From Anoxybacteroides rupiense (GTDB lineage: Bacteria; Bacillota; Bacilli; Bacillales; Anoxybacillaceae), in NCBI RefSeq assembly GCF_014196195.1, contig NZ_JACIDF010000006.1:1-64000 (forward strand): a DNA stretch of 64,000 bases. The letters run 5' to 3'. This document shows, piece after piece, positions 1 to 8,373 of this stretch. The position numbers were made by a program, and so were the translations under genes. Position 1 is the stretch's first letter, and each line of letters begins with the position of its first letter. The notes under the pieces were generated by a model, which worked only from the letters and a program-made list of their open reading frames with translations, was not told where the DNA came from and made no database searches.

Positions 1-1095
1 TTGGTTCGTTTCGGTGATGAAATGATCATGTATGACGCGAACGGCAACCGGGTCGAAGACGGTGAGTACCAATATGAATGGAACGAAGCCGATCAGCTTG
101 TCGCTATCACTCGAAAAGGCGAAAGCGCGCCGTTTGTGACGTACCAATATGATGAAGATGGCCGCCGCATTCAAAAGAACGTCAATGGCGTGGTGACGAA
201 CTACCACTACCAAGGCGACAGCCTCAACGTCTTATATGAAACCGACGCAAGCGGAACTGTGGTACAATCGTATGTATACGGAGAAAACGGCCAGCTGTTG
301 GCGATGAAAAAGGGCAATGTCACCTACTTCTACCACTACAACGCGCATGGCGATGTCATCGCCTTAACCGATGCGCAAGGAAACGTAGTGGCCCGTTACG
401 AGTACGACACATGGGGCCAACTTCTTTCCCAATCGGGTGAGATGGCAGACGAAAACCCATATCGTTATGCCGGATACCAGTATGACCAAGAAACAGGTTT
501 ATATTACCTGATCGCCCGATACTACCACCCAACTCATGGCGTGTTCTTGTCCATGGACCCTGATCCAGGAGATTCGGACGATATCTTGACGCAGAACGGC
601 TACACATATGCGAACAACAACCCGGTGATGTTGGTCGATCCCGATGGGCATTTTGTGTGGATGGCGATTAATGCGGGATTTGCGGCGTATGATGGGTATA
701 AGGCGTATAAAACTGGCCGGGGATGGAAATACGTAGCTAAAAAAACAGCCCTTGGTGCGATTGGTGGAGGAAAGTTTAAACTTGTTAGAGGCGCAGGGAA
801 GTATATTGTTAAGGTTGGAAGGCAGTACACAAAATCTAATTTCAAACTTGGTCGACAGATGCATAAAAAATATATGGCTCATTTGCATGATCCAAAGAAA
901 GGACGGATTAAAGAATATAATAGGATACAAGGAGTTCGTCCAGATTTTGTGGACTTCAATACGAGAACGATCTATGAATTAAAACCGTATAATCCTAGAG
1001 CCATCGCTCAAGGAAAGCGGCAGTTAAAAAAATATAAGCGAATATTTGAACAAAAACGTGGAGGAAAATGGAAAACAGTCTTGCATGTTTATTAA
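1..1095 (+). CDS. Rhs/YD-repeat protein C-terminal part with PD-(D/E)XK-like nuclease tip (5' end outside window)
   Basis: The frame is open at base 1, so this is the 3' part of a longer gene or of another orphan tip. Residues 1 to about 215 are YD repeats and the Rhs core (ARYYHPTHGVFLSMDPDPG, then the DPDGH signature that marks the variable junction). The tail is basic and carries RPDFVD (R313, D315) followed by YELKP (E326, K328). That D-X10-ExK spacing fits a restriction-endonuclease-fold DNase toxin; the fold is inferred from this motif only. The stop is followed 11 bases later by a small AT-rich gene that is probably the immunity gene. The sequence is nearly identical to the tip at 1847-3349. 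Confidence 0.85.
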   Translation: MVRFGDEMIMYDANGNRVEDGEYQYEWNEADQLVAITRKGESAPFVTYQYDEDGRRIQKNVNGVVTNYHYQGDSLNVLYETDASGTVVQSYVYGENGQLLAMKKGNVTYFYHYNAHGDVIALTDAQGNVVARYEYDTWGQLLSQSGEMADENPYRYAGYQYDQETGLYYLIARYYHPTHGVFLSMDPDPGDSDDILTQNGYTYANNNPVMLVDPDGHFVWMAINAGFAAYDGYKAYKTGRGWKYVAKKTALGAIGGGKFKLVRGAGKYIVKVGRQYTKSNFKLGRQMHKKYMAHLHDPKKGRIKEYNRIQGVRPDFVDFNTRTIYELKPYNPRAIAQGKRQLKKYKRIFEQKRGGKWKTVLHVY

Positions 1096-1106
1096 GGGGT
1101 GATAGA

Positions 1107-1565
1107 ATGGATAAATCCGAATTTGTAAAATATTTAGATGAGTTGTTTAAAGCCCATTCTTTTAAAAAGAAAGGGAATCGGTGGAGTTTTAGTAATGATG
1201 AGATTATAAAAGTAATAGAATTATTAAAATCAAGATATGGTAATTTTTACTATATTTATTATGGATTTATTATAAAAAACCTTGAGCTTGATGGTTGTAA
1301 GGAGCATGTTTCCCATGGGCTTGGTTCCTTGGATGAGAAAGAAAATGCAAGAATCAAGGAATTATTAGATTTTGAGATTTCTATCCCTGACGAAGATCGA
1401 AAGAACGAACTGAAAAAGTTTATTGAAAGGGAAATATTTGGAATGTTCGACAAGATTCATACGGAAAAAGATCTGTTAATGGAACTAAAGAAACGCGATC
1501 ATTTAAATGATATTCCATTAATCGTGAAAAAATATTTTGGATTAGAAGATGTTGATGAATGTTAA
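1107..1565 (+). CDS. Probable immunity protein (DUF4304-like) for the upstream Rhs nuclease tip
   Basis: This encodes a soluble protein of 152 residues, acidic and lysine-rich. The ATG at 1107 is preceded by AGGGGTG at good spacing, so the longer in-frame start at 1068 inside the toxin gene is not needed. The pattern 'GF/SFKKKGN.W' early on, followed by a 'LKSRYGN' region, resembles DUF4304 proteins, which often sit beside polymorphic toxins; I make that assignment from memory of the family. It is a paralogue of 3361-3819, with near-identical ends and a divergent middle. Low G+C compared with the Rhs core fits an independently acquired immunity gene. Role: probably binds and neutralises the adjacent nuclease. 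Confidence 0.7.
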   Translation: MDKSEFVKYLDELFKAHSFKKKGNRWSFSNDEIIKVIELLKSRYGNFYYIYYGFIIKNLELDGCKEHVSHGLGSLDEKENARIKELLDFEISIPDEDRKNELKKFIEREIFGMFDKIHTEKDLLMELKKRDHLNDIPLIVKKYFGLEDVDEC

Positions 1566-1846
1566 GAGTTTTGAATTTCGAATGAGAATGAAGTAACAGG
1601 TATATGTAAGTATGCCAACCTTAGGAGAGTCTGTATTTCTCTTAAGGTTTTTCTCTTTTTCAAGAAAAGTTTGACCCAATTGGGCTTATGGAAGGAAATC
1701 TACGAGTGGCAACCAATCGTATTTTGATTGAAAATGAAATTTAGAAAAAGACGAAAAGCATTTATCCGATAACCTCGGATAAATGGAAGAAATTCCAATT
1801 CTCACATAGTTCCTTTAGCCAAACCGACACCTATCAATACAACGCG
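1566..1846 (+). other. Inter-unit spacer and Rhs re-entry point
   Basis: After the terminator comes a stretch of about 160 bases with no gene. It contains a TTATCCG/CGGATAA hairpin at 1762-1783. Rhs-like coding sequence resumes near 1820 (reading QTDTYQYNALDQ) without a ribosome-binding site or proper start, showing that the next tip is a fragment joined to unrelated DNA. The same spacer is repeated at 3820-4101. Confidence 0.6.
1617..1660 (+). terminator. Rho-independent terminator after toxin/immunity pair 1
   Basis: AACCTTAGGAGAG pairs with a 3' arm ending CTTAAGGTT (one or two G-U pairs), followed by TTTTTCTCTTTTT. A near-identical copy lies at 3872-3915. Confidence 0.75.
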
Positions 1847-3349
1847 TTGGATCAAAATACGGTTGTTCAAGATGGAACGTATACGTACCGTTTGGATTAT
1901 GACGAAAGAGGCCATGTTCGCACGTTTACCACCGGAAATGAAGCGGGTGCCACCTTTACGTATGACGACCGCGGCTTGGTGAACAGTCTGGTGGTGGGAA
2001 CGGCGAACGGAACCGAGTTATTGGCGGAAACGTACCGTTACGACGAAAACGGCAACCGAACCCGCATCGAAACGTCGAACGGGGACGTCACGGTGTACAG
2101 CTATGATGAGTTCGATCAGTTGAAGACCGAACAACGTCCAGATGGAACGACGATCGAGTATACGTACGATGGATTCGGGAACCGGACGAAAGTCGTGAAA
2201 ACGAAAGACGGATCATCGACGACGACGACGGCCGATTATAATGCGGCGAATCAATTGGTTCGTTTCGGCGATGAAACGATCACGTATGACGCGAACGGCA
2301 ACCGGGTCGAAGACAGCCAGTATCGATATGAATGGAACGAAGCCGATCAATTGGTTTCCGTTACAAGAAAAGGCGAAAGCACGCCGTTTGTGACCTACCA
2401 ATATGATGAAGACGGCCGCCGCATTCAAAAGAACGTCAATGGCGTGGTAACGAACTACCACTACCAAGGCGACAGCCTCAACGTCTTGTATGAAACCGAC
2501 GCGAGCGGAAATGTGGTACAATCGTATATATACGGAGAAAACGGCCAGCTGTTGGCGATGAAAAAAGGCGGGGCGACGTATTTCTACCACTACAACGCCC
2601 ATGGCGATGTCATCGCCTTAACCGATGCGCAAGGAAATGTGGTCGCTCGTTACGAGTACGACACATGGGGCCAGCTTCTTTCCCAATCGGGTGAGATGGC
2701 AGACGAAAACCCATATCGTTATGCCGGATACCAGTATGACCAAGAAACAGGTTTATATTACCTGATCGCCCGATACTACCACCCAACTCATGGCGTGTTC
2801 TTGTCCATGGACCCTGATCCGGGAGATTCGGACGATATCCTAACCCAAAACGGCTACACATATGCGAACAACAATCCGGTGATGTTGGTCGATCCGGATG
2901 GGCATTTTGTGTGGATGGCCATCAATGCAGGATTTGCGGCGTATGATGGGTATAAGGCGTATAAATCAGGAAAAGGATGGATGTATGTCGCCAAAAAAAC
3001 GGCTCTTGGCGCGGTTGGTGGGAGAAAGCTTAAACTTGTTAGAGGTGCAGGGAAGTATATTGTTAAGGTTGGAAGGCAGTACACAAAATCTAATTTCCAA
3101 CTTGGTCGACAGATGCATAAAAAATATATGGCTCATTTGCATGATGAATTAAAAGGGAGAATTAAAGAATATAAAGGGATAAAAGGTATTCGTCCAGATT
3201 TTGTGGATTTCAATACGAGAACGATCTATGAATTAAAACCGTATAATCCTAGAGCCATTGCTCGAGGGAAGCGACAGTTAAAAAAATACAAGCGAATGTT
3301 TGAACAAGAACGTGGAGGAAAATGGAAAACAATTTTGCATGTTTATTAA
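1847..3349 (+). CDS. Orphan Rhs C-terminal fragment with PD-(D/E)XK-like nuclease tip
   Basis: 500 codons from a TTG that has no convincing ribosome-binding site. The Rhs homology actually starts upstream near 1820, so this is probably a silent cassette rather than an expressed gene. Residues 1-348 are YD repeats and core; DPDGH is at about 349-353. The following hydrophobic, glycine-rich linker leads to a basic toxin domain with RPDFVD (R449, D451) and YELKP (E462, K464), as in the tip at 1-1095. The toxins differ at a few positions. The immunity gene starts 11 bases after the stop. Known for the family: orphan rhs tips can recombine with a full-length rhs gene and change its toxin. Confidence 0.85.
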   Translation: MDQNTVVQDGTYTYRLDYDERGHVRTFTTGNEAGATFTYDDRGLVNSLVVGTANGTELLAETYRYDENGNRTRIETSNGDVTVYSYDEFDQLKTEQRPDGTTIEYTYDGFGNRTKVVKTKDGSSTTTTADYNAANQLVRFGDETITYDANGNRVEDSQYRYEWNEADQLVSVTRKGESTPFVTYQYDEDGRRIQKNVNGVVTNYHYQGDSLNVLYETDASGNVVQSYIYGENGQLLAMKKGGATYFYHYNAHGDVIALTDAQGNVVARYEYDTWGQLLSQSGEMADENPYRYAGYQYDQETGLYYLIARYYHPTHGVFLSMDPDPGDSDDILTQNGYTYANNNPVMLVDPDGHFVWMAINAGFAAYDGYKAYKSGKGWMYVAKKTALGAVGGRKLKLVRGAGKYIVKVGRQYTKSNFQLGRQMHKKYMAHLHDELKGRIKEYKGIKGIRPDFVDFNTRTIYELKPYNPRAIARGKRQLKKYKRMFEQERGGKWKTILHVY

Positions 3350-3360
3350 GGGGTGATAGA

Positions 3361-3819
3361 ATGGATAAATCCGAATTTGTAAAATATTTAGATGAGTTGT
3401 TTAAAGCCCACTCTTTTAAAAAGAAGGGAACCCAGTGGAGCTTTAGCAATGACGAGATTATAAAAATAATTAAATTATCAAAATCAAATTATGGTAATTA
3501 TTATCATATTGATTATGGGTTTATTATAAAAAACCTTGAGCTAGGCCGCCTTGTGATGCATATTTATCATAGACTAAGTTCCTTGGATCAGGGAGAAAGT
3601 ATAAGAATTAAGGAGCTATTAGATTTTGAGATTTCTATCCCTGACGAAGATCGAAAGAACGAACTGAAAAAGTTTATTGAAAGAGAAATATTTGGAATGT
3701 TCGACAAGATTCATACGGAAAAAGATCTGTTAATGGAACTAAAGAAACGTGATTATTTAAATGATATTCCATTACGAGTGAAAAAATATTTTGGATTAGA
3801 AGATGCCGATGAATGTTAA
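3361..3819 (+). CDS. Probable immunity protein (DUF4304-like), second copy
   Basis: 152 residues, same start context (AGGGGTG then ATG) as its paralogue at 1107-1565. The first 35 residues and the last 65 are almost identical between the two, but the middle (roughly residues 36-88) differs at many positions, including the stretch after 'IIKNLEL'. Such localised divergence is what would be expected of the surface that contacts the toxin, though gene conversion at the flanks could also produce it. The family assignment to DUF4304 is from remembered pattern only. Confidence 0.7.
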   Translation: MDKSEFVKYLDELFKAHSFKKKGTQWSFSNDEIIKIIKLSKSNYGNYYHIDYGFIIKNLELGRLVMHIYHRLSSLDQGESIRIKELLDFEISIPDEDRKNELKKFIEREIFGMFDKIHTEKDLLMELKKRDYLNDIPLRVKKYFGLEDADEC

Positions 3820-3871
3820 GATTTTTGAGTTTTGAATTAGAATGAAGTAATAGGTATCTATTAAGTATGCC

Positions 3872-3915
3872 AACCTTAGGAGAGTCTATATCTCTCTTAA
3901 GGTTTTTCTCTTTTT
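3872..3915 (+). terminator. Rho-independent terminator after toxin/immunity pair 2
   Basis: Copy of the 1617-1660 hairpin: AACCTTAGGAGAG with a matching 3' arm and a T-rich tail. Confidence 0.75.
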
Positions 3916-4101
3916 CAAGAAAAGTTTGACCCAATTGGGCTTATGGAAGGAAATCTACGAGTGGCAACCAATCGTATTTTGATTGAAAATGAAATTTAGA
4001 AAAAGACGAAAAGCATTTATCCGATAACCTCGGATAAATGGAAGAAATTCCAATTCTCACATAGTTCCTTTAGCCAAACCGACACCTACCAATACAACGC
4101 G

Positions 4102-5598
4102 TTGGATCAAAATACGGTTGTTCAAGATGGAACGTATACGTACCGTTTGGATTATGACGAAAGAGGCCATGTTCGCACGTTTACCACCGGAAATGAAGCG
4201 GGTGCCACCTTTACGTATGACGACCGCGGCTTGGTGAACAGTCTGGTGGTGGGAACGGCGAACGGAACTGAGTTATTGGCGGAAACGTACCGTTACGACG
4301 AAAACGGCAACCGAATCCGCATCGAAACGTCGAACGGGGACGTCACGGTGTACAGCTATGATGAGCTCGATCAGTTGAAGATCGAACAATGGCCGGATGG
4401 AACGACGATCGAGTATACGTACGATGGATTCGGGAACCGGACGAAAATCGTGAAAACGAAAGACGGATCATCGATGACGACGACGGCCGATTATAATGCG
4501 GCGAATCAATTGGTTCGTTTCGGCGATGAAACGATCACGTATGACGCGAACGGCAACCGATTAGAAGACGGCCAGTATCGATATGAATGGAACGAAGCCG
4601 ATCAATTGGTTTCCGTTACAAGAAAAGGCGAAAGCACGCCGTTTGTCACCTACCAATATGACGACGACGGCCGCCGCATTCAAAAGAACGTGAATGGCGT
4701 GGTGACGAACTACTACTACCAAGGCGACAGCCTCAACGTTCTCTACGAAACCGATGCAAGCAGAAATGTGGTACAATCATATGTATACGGAGAAAACGGC
4801 CAGCTGTTGGCGATGAAAAAAGGCGGGGCGACGTACTTCTACCACTACAACGCCCATGGCGATGTCATCGCGTTAACCGATGCGCAAGGAAACGTAGTGG
4901 CTCGTTACGAGTACGACACATGGGGTCAGCTTCTTTCAAAATCCGGTGAGATGGCAGCCGAAAACCCATATCGTTATGCCGGATACCAGTATGACCAAGA
5001 AACAGGTTTATATTACCTGATCGCCCGATACTACCACCCAACTCATGGCGTGTTCTTGTCCATGGACCCTGATCCGGGAGATTCGGATGATATCTTGACG
5101 CAGAACGGCTATACGTACGCGAATAACAACCCGGTGATGCTGGTCGATCCGGATGGGCATTTTGTGTGGATGGCGATTAATGCGGGATTTGCGGCGTATG
5201 ATGGGTATAAGGCCTTTAAAAAAGGTGGTTGGAAAGCAGCAGCGATTGCAGTAGGCGTAGGGCTTGTTGGAGGTGCTGCGTTTAAAGGAGCTAAAATTGC
5301 GTATAGGGCATATAAAGCTAGACGGGCTCTAAATTTTGCTAAAGTTACTAGAAAGGCTGTAGCTGGAAAAATAACAGGATATACTAAACATGGTTTAGCA
5401 CAGGCTATGCAAAGAGATGGTGGTAGAGGAGTGGCTCCTAAAGCTATTCTAGATGCAACTAGAACCCCAAAGAAAGTGGTTCAACAGTCAGGAGGAAGAA
5501 CGAAATATGTGGGTAAGAATGCGGTTGTAGTTCTAAATAAGAACGGAAAAATAATTACTACTTACGCAAAGGGCTCAAAAGGTATAAGGAGGAAGTAA
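4102..5598 (+). CDS. Orphan Rhs C-terminal fragment with DUF4258/BECR-like toxin tip
   Basis: 498 codons from the same TTG context as the copy at 1847. Up to the DPDGH junction it is nearly identical to the previous unit. After it comes a hydrophobic Ala/Gly linker (KGGWKAAAIAVGVGLVGG) shared with the tips at 7288 and 8883. The last 75 residues read TKHG (H430), then a conserved-looking AILDATRTP, KYVGKNAVVVLN and ITTYA. This H...V-V-V-L-N...T-T-Y pattern resembles DUF4258-type domains of the BECR ribonuclease superfamily; it is a family resemblance, not proven. The stop codon is directly followed by the ATG of the next gene (TAAATG), so the pair should be translationally coupled. Confidence 0.8.
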   Translation: MDQNTVVQDGTYTYRLDYDERGHVRTFTTGNEAGATFTYDDRGLVNSLVVGTANGTELLAETYRYDENGNRIRIETSNGDVTVYSYDELDQLKIEQWPDGTTIEYTYDGFGNRTKIVKTKDGSSMTTTADYNAANQLVRFGDETITYDANGNRLEDGQYRYEWNEADQLVSVTRKGESTPFVTYQYDDDGRRIQKNVNGVVTNYYYQGDSLNVLYETDASRNVVQSYVYGENGQLLAMKKGGATYFYHYNAHGDVIALTDAQGNVVARYEYDTWGQLLSKSGEMAAENPYRYAGYQYDQETGLYYLIARYYHPTHGVFLSMDPDPGDSDDILTQNGYTYANNNPVMLVDPDGHFVWMAINAGFAAYDGYKAFKKGGWKAAAIAVGVGLVGGAAFKGAKIAYRAYKARRALNFAKVTRKAVAGKITGYTKHGLAQAMQRDGGRGVAPKAILDATRTPKKVVQQSGGRTKYVGKNAVVVLNKNGKIITTYAKGSKGIRRK

Positions 5599-5838
5599 AT
5601 GTTAAAGCTAAGCGCAGATATGTTACTTTTATTAAGAGAATGCTTGGAATCCCGTAGACCCGACCTTCTGTGGGTTTTAAATAATGAAATTAATATAAAT
5701 GAAACCTTAGGTAACGAATTGAGAGATATTGTAAATGAAGAGTTTTTGGAAAAAGGATTAAATAATGATGATGAACCAAATGAGCTGGGGATAAAATTAG
5801 AGAGATTAATAGACGAAATTGGAAGGTGTTTTATGTAA
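5599..5838 (+). CDS. Probable immunity protein for the DUF4258-like tip
   Basis: 79 residues, helical and acidic. It starts at an ATG immediately after the toxin stop, with AAGGAGG at 5586-5592 inside the toxin 3' end. I do not recognise the family. Position, size, acidity against a basic toxin and AT-rich composition are what support an immunity role. Downstream, a weak imperfect hairpin near 5895-5930 may be a decayed terminator. Confidence 0.65.
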   Translation: MLKLSADMLLLLRECLESRRPDLLWVLNNEININETLGNELRDIVNEEFLEKGLNNDDEPNELGIKLERLIDEIGRCFM

Positions 5839-5943
5839 GTATGTCTGTTTAAAAGGTGAGATTTCCCAGATTTACGATTTATAATCGTGAATTAATCCTT
5901 AGAAGACAAATTCTCTTGAAGTTTTTCGATTAGAGTAATAGGT

Positions 5944-6084
5944 ATGTGTCGAAAGAGAATGTGGCATGGGACTTTGAATCATAATGGTAGAATTATACAG
6001 GTTAGACCTGATACTAAATTTACTGGTGGTGCCAAGGTTCACTATCGTTTTGATAGGAATGGGAACTATATTGGAAAGTGGTGA
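5944..6084 (+). pseudogene. Toxin tip remnant without Rhs core (VHYRFDRNGNYIGKW type)
   Basis: A short open stretch from ATG 5944 to TGA 6082-6084 encodes about 46 residues ending GGAKVHYRFDRNGNYIGKW, a compact basic C-terminal domain of the style seen at the ends of polymorphic toxins. No Rhs, YD-repeat or linker sequence precedes it. The immunity-like gene follows after 4 bases. It looks like the tail of a toxin whose delivery part was deleted. The specific toxin family is not recognised. Confidence 0.55.
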
Positions 6085-6088
6085 AAAA

Positions 6089-6334
6089 ATGAGACAACCA
6101 ACAAAAGAGGAAGTGGTTGATAAACTAAAAATGATTTTACAAGGAAAGCTAACAAGAGAAGAAGCAGCAGATTGGGCTTCAGAATATGTCATGCAGGATG
6201 AGCCAAATATATCAGATGAAACTGTTTGGGAACTTTTACAAATTGTTTCCGGAGTTGATTTAAAAGATGGTCCGGATGAATACCTACATGTAGAACAAGA
6301 CGTTATGGATTGGATAACCAAGTATAGCGATTAA
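6089..6334 (+). CDS. Probable immunity protein next to toxin remnant
   Basis: 81 residues beginning MRQPTKEEVVDKLK. It is acidic, with a helical N-terminal half (TREEAADWASEYV) and ending in a 'YLHVEQDVMDWI' segment. A longer frame from 5984 exists, but its N-terminal part overlaps the toxin remnant in another frame and is not protein-like, so the ATG at 6089, just after the remnant stop, is preferred. The family is not named with certainty; the layout (small acidic gene directly after a toxin tail) is the evidence. Confidence 0.65.
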   Translation: MRQPTKEEVVDKLKMILQGKLTREEAADWASEYVMQDEPNISDETVWELLQIVSGVDLKDGPDEYLHVEQDVMDWITKYSD

Positions 6335-6343
6335 AAATATTAA

Positions 6344-6384
6344 AAAAACCTTGATTGGTTATGTGCCTTTCAAGGTTTTTCAAT
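6344..6384 (+). terminator. Rho-independent terminator
   Basis: AAAAACCTTGA (6344-6354) pairs perfectly with TCAAGGTTTTT (6370-6380). Confidence 0.75.
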
Positions 6385-6403
6385 TTCAAGCCTAACAGAT
6401 CTA

Positions 6404-6646
6404 TCAAAGAGATGAAGGTGTTTATAATCGAGGAACTGATGAGGGGAACTACATTTTATTAGAAATTTAAGAAAGAATGGTTGGAGTTTTGAGAGAAAGG
6501 GAAGTATATTTAGGTTAACTAAAAATGGAGCTGCATACATTGTGCGTGCCAAGGACAAAAACTGGCATGGATGGACGGCAGAGTATTTTCCAAAAGGACA
6601 TAAAGGCGCCGCACCTTTAAAAATTCGGTTAGGTGATAAAGAATGA
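6404..6646 (+). pseudogene. Second toxin tip remnant without Rhs core, apparently frameshifted
   Basis: From about 6404 one frame reads QIYQRDEGVYNRGTDEGNY up to a stop at 6466; from about 6462 another frame continues NGWSFERKGSIFRLTKNG and ends IRLGDKE at the TGA 6644-6646. Together they look like one toxin domain of about 80 residues with a frameshift near 6460. There is no Rhs core upstream; it follows directly after a terminator. Its TGA overlaps the ATG of the next gene (ATGA), the coupling typical of toxin/immunity pairs. The toxin family is not recognised. Confidence 0.5.
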
Positions 6647-7239
6647 ACTTGAAAGAACTATTTATTAAAGCCGAAAAAGAGTATTTAGAGATAAAAGAAA
6701 TTTTAAGTACAACATTTCAGCTTCAATGTGAATTGCCAGATCAAGTATTCCAAAGGGGGTATGGTAGTTTTCTTTTTGGGAAATATAACTATTTATTTAA
6801 AGAAGAGTTTTGGAATAGCATTCAAGAGTTGTCTAAAATATCAGGCGATTCATATGTCCTATTAGCAGAACTGGAAAATTATTATAACGAAAAAATGGGA
6901 TGGTATGAATGTGTTAAAATTCCAGTTGAACTCACTTATGAACATTATTTAGACATTTTCAACACGGAAGAAAGCGATAATGGAAAATTTGGTTTGGTTC
7001 ATTATGGTTTTTATTTCGTTTTTACTTCGCCGTCTTTGCAATGGGGAATCTGGGCGGAAAGAGATATTGAAACTTATGTGTTTTCGTGCAAAGAAAATTT
7101 TAAATCTAAACTTGCTGAAATTCGATTGCCAGGCGCTTTTCAGCTAAAAGAGGTTACCAATCATATTAATTCAGTCTATTATGACGAGGAGGAGGCTAAA
7201 AAGTTTTGCGAGAAGTTATTAAGGAACTACAAAAATTAG
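6643..7239 (+). CDS. Probable immunity protein, 198 aa
   Basis: The ATG overlaps the stop of the preceding toxin remnant by four bases; GGTGATAAAG precedes it. The 198-residue product is soluble, acidic and rich in Tyr, Trp and Phe, with no signal peptide or membrane segment. I do not recognise the family. Low G+C and a position between a toxin remnant and the next Rhs fragment suggest an immunity protein retained after its toxin decayed. Confidence 0.6.
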   Translation: MNLKELFIKAEKEYLEIKEILSTTFQLQCELPDQVFQRGYGSFLFGKYNYLFKEEFWNSIQELSKISGDSYVLLAELENYYNEKMGWYECVKIPVELTYEHYLDIFNTEESDNGKFGLVHYGFYFVFTSPSLQWGIWAERDIETYVFSCKENFKSKLAEIRLPGAFQLKEVTNHINSVYYDEEEAKKFCEKLLRNYKN

Positions 7240-7287
7240 GAATTTGTAGCTAATACCATTTCAAAACTTAAAGGGTGAAGACAATTT

Positions 7288-8355
7288 TTGAAAAGCAGGA
7301 GAAATTCTATTCTCTTGCTTTTCTATTTTAATTACGGTGCCAGACATGTGCCGGGAAAAGGCGAAAGCACGCCGTTTGTGACCTACCAATATGATGAAGA
7401 TGGCCGCCGCATTCAAAAGAACGTGAATGGCGTCGTGACGAACTACCACTACCAAGGCGACAGCCTCAACGTCTTATATGAAACCGACGCGAGCGGAACT
7501 GTGGTACAATCATATGTATACGGAGAAAACGGCCAACTGTTGGCGATGAAAAAAGGCGGGGCGACGTACTTCTACCACTACAACGCCCATGGCGATGTCA
7601 TCGCCTTAACCGATGCGCAAGGAAATGTGGTGGCCCGTTACGAGTACGACACATGGGGCCAAATTCGTTCTCAAACGGATGCCCTAGCAACCGAAAACCC
7701 GTATCGCTATGCGGGATACCAATATGATGAAGAGACGGGACTCTACTACTTGATCGCCCGTTATTACCACCCAACCCATGGCGTGTTCTTGTCCATGGAC
7801 CCTGATCCGGGAGATTCGGACGATATCCTCACACAAAACGGCTATACGTACGCGAACAACAATCCGGTGATGATGGTCGATCCGGATGGGCATTTTGTGT
7901 GGATGGCGATTAATGCGGGATTTGCGGCGTATGATGGGTATAAAGCCTTTAAAAAAGGCGGTTGGAAAGCAGCGGCGATTGCCGTTGGCGTGGGACTGGT
8001 TGGTGGTGCGGCGTTTAAAGGAGCCAAAATTGCGTATAGAGCATATAAAGCAGGTAAATTTTCAAAAACTTATAGGCTAGCGAAAAAAGTATCAAAAACA
8101 TTTGGCGGAACTTTAGGAAGAACTAAAGGCGATGGATGGAAGGTAACTATTCCGGATGGTAGAAAACCTCTAGTTGTAAGAGTTATGAATAAAGGTGGAG
8201 TACGTAATAAACCGTACTTTAGAATAAGTAAAGATGGTCGAGGTTCTTTGACGTTAAATGGTGAGTGGTCTAGTCGTAGGGAACTCACACATATTACCGT
8301 ATCGAGAAGATCCTATAAACAAATTGTGAGAGCGATTAATAAATACAGAGGATAG
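7288..8355 (+). CDS. Orphan Rhs C-terminal fragment with unclassified basic toxin tip
   Basis: The frame can start at a TTG at 7288, but Rhs homology begins only at about 7353 (KGESTPFVTYQYDEDGRR), directly after GGTGCCAGACATGTGCC, so the N-terminal 22 residues are not Rhs. About 200 residues of Rhs core follow, then DPDGH and the Ala/Gly linker (KAAAIAVGVGLVGGAAFKGA). The toxin part, about 80 residues, is very basic, with GDGWKVTIPDGRKPLVVRV and a C-terminal SRRELTHITVSRRSY. I do not know this toxin family; the basic charge suggests a nucleic-acid target. The immunity-like gene begins 18 bases after the stop. Confidence 0.8.
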   Translation: MKSRRNSILLLFYFNYGARHVPGKGESTPFVTYQYDEDGRRIQKNVNGVVTNYHYQGDSLNVLYETDASGTVVQSYVYGENGQLLAMKKGGATYFYHYNAHGDVIALTDAQGNVVARYEYDTWGQIRSQTDALATENPYRYAGYQYDEETGLYYLIARYYHPTHGVFLSMDPDPGDSDDILTQNGYTYANNNPVMMVDPDGHFVWMAINAGFAAYDGYKAFKKGGWKAAAIAVGVGLVGGAAFKGAKIAYRAYKAGKFSKTYRLAKKVSKTFGGTLGRTKGDGWKVTIPDGRKPLVVRVMNKGGVRNKPYFRISKDGRGSLTLNGEWSSRRELTHITVSRRSYKQIVRAINKYRG

Positions 8356-8373
8356 ATGGGGTGAGTAATTAGT

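Larger units (their letters stand above)
1..5200 (+). repeat. Tandem duplication of an Rhs tip/immunity unit, period about 2254-2255 bases
   Basis: Bases 1-1819 match 2255-4074 and bases 1820-2900 match 4075-5155 almost base for base, including the immunity genes, the terminators and the non-coding stretch 1660-1819. Taking the point where Rhs coding resumes (1820 and 4075) as the boundary, there is a partial unit, one full unit of 2255 bases, and a third unit that diverges after the DPDGH junction, where a different toxin is attached. Read directly from the sequence; exact identity was not computed. Confidence 0.85.

Noticed and set aside
2205-2235. GAC/ACG trinucleotide run in the Rhs core as a microsatellite
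   Set aside because: It encodes a Ser-Thr-Thr-Thr stretch conserved in most copies; ordinary coding sequence.
5984-6088. N-terminal extension of the immunity gene at 6089
   Set aside because: It overlaps the toxin remnant in another frame and reads as unrelated residues; the ATG at 6089 fits the toxin stop.
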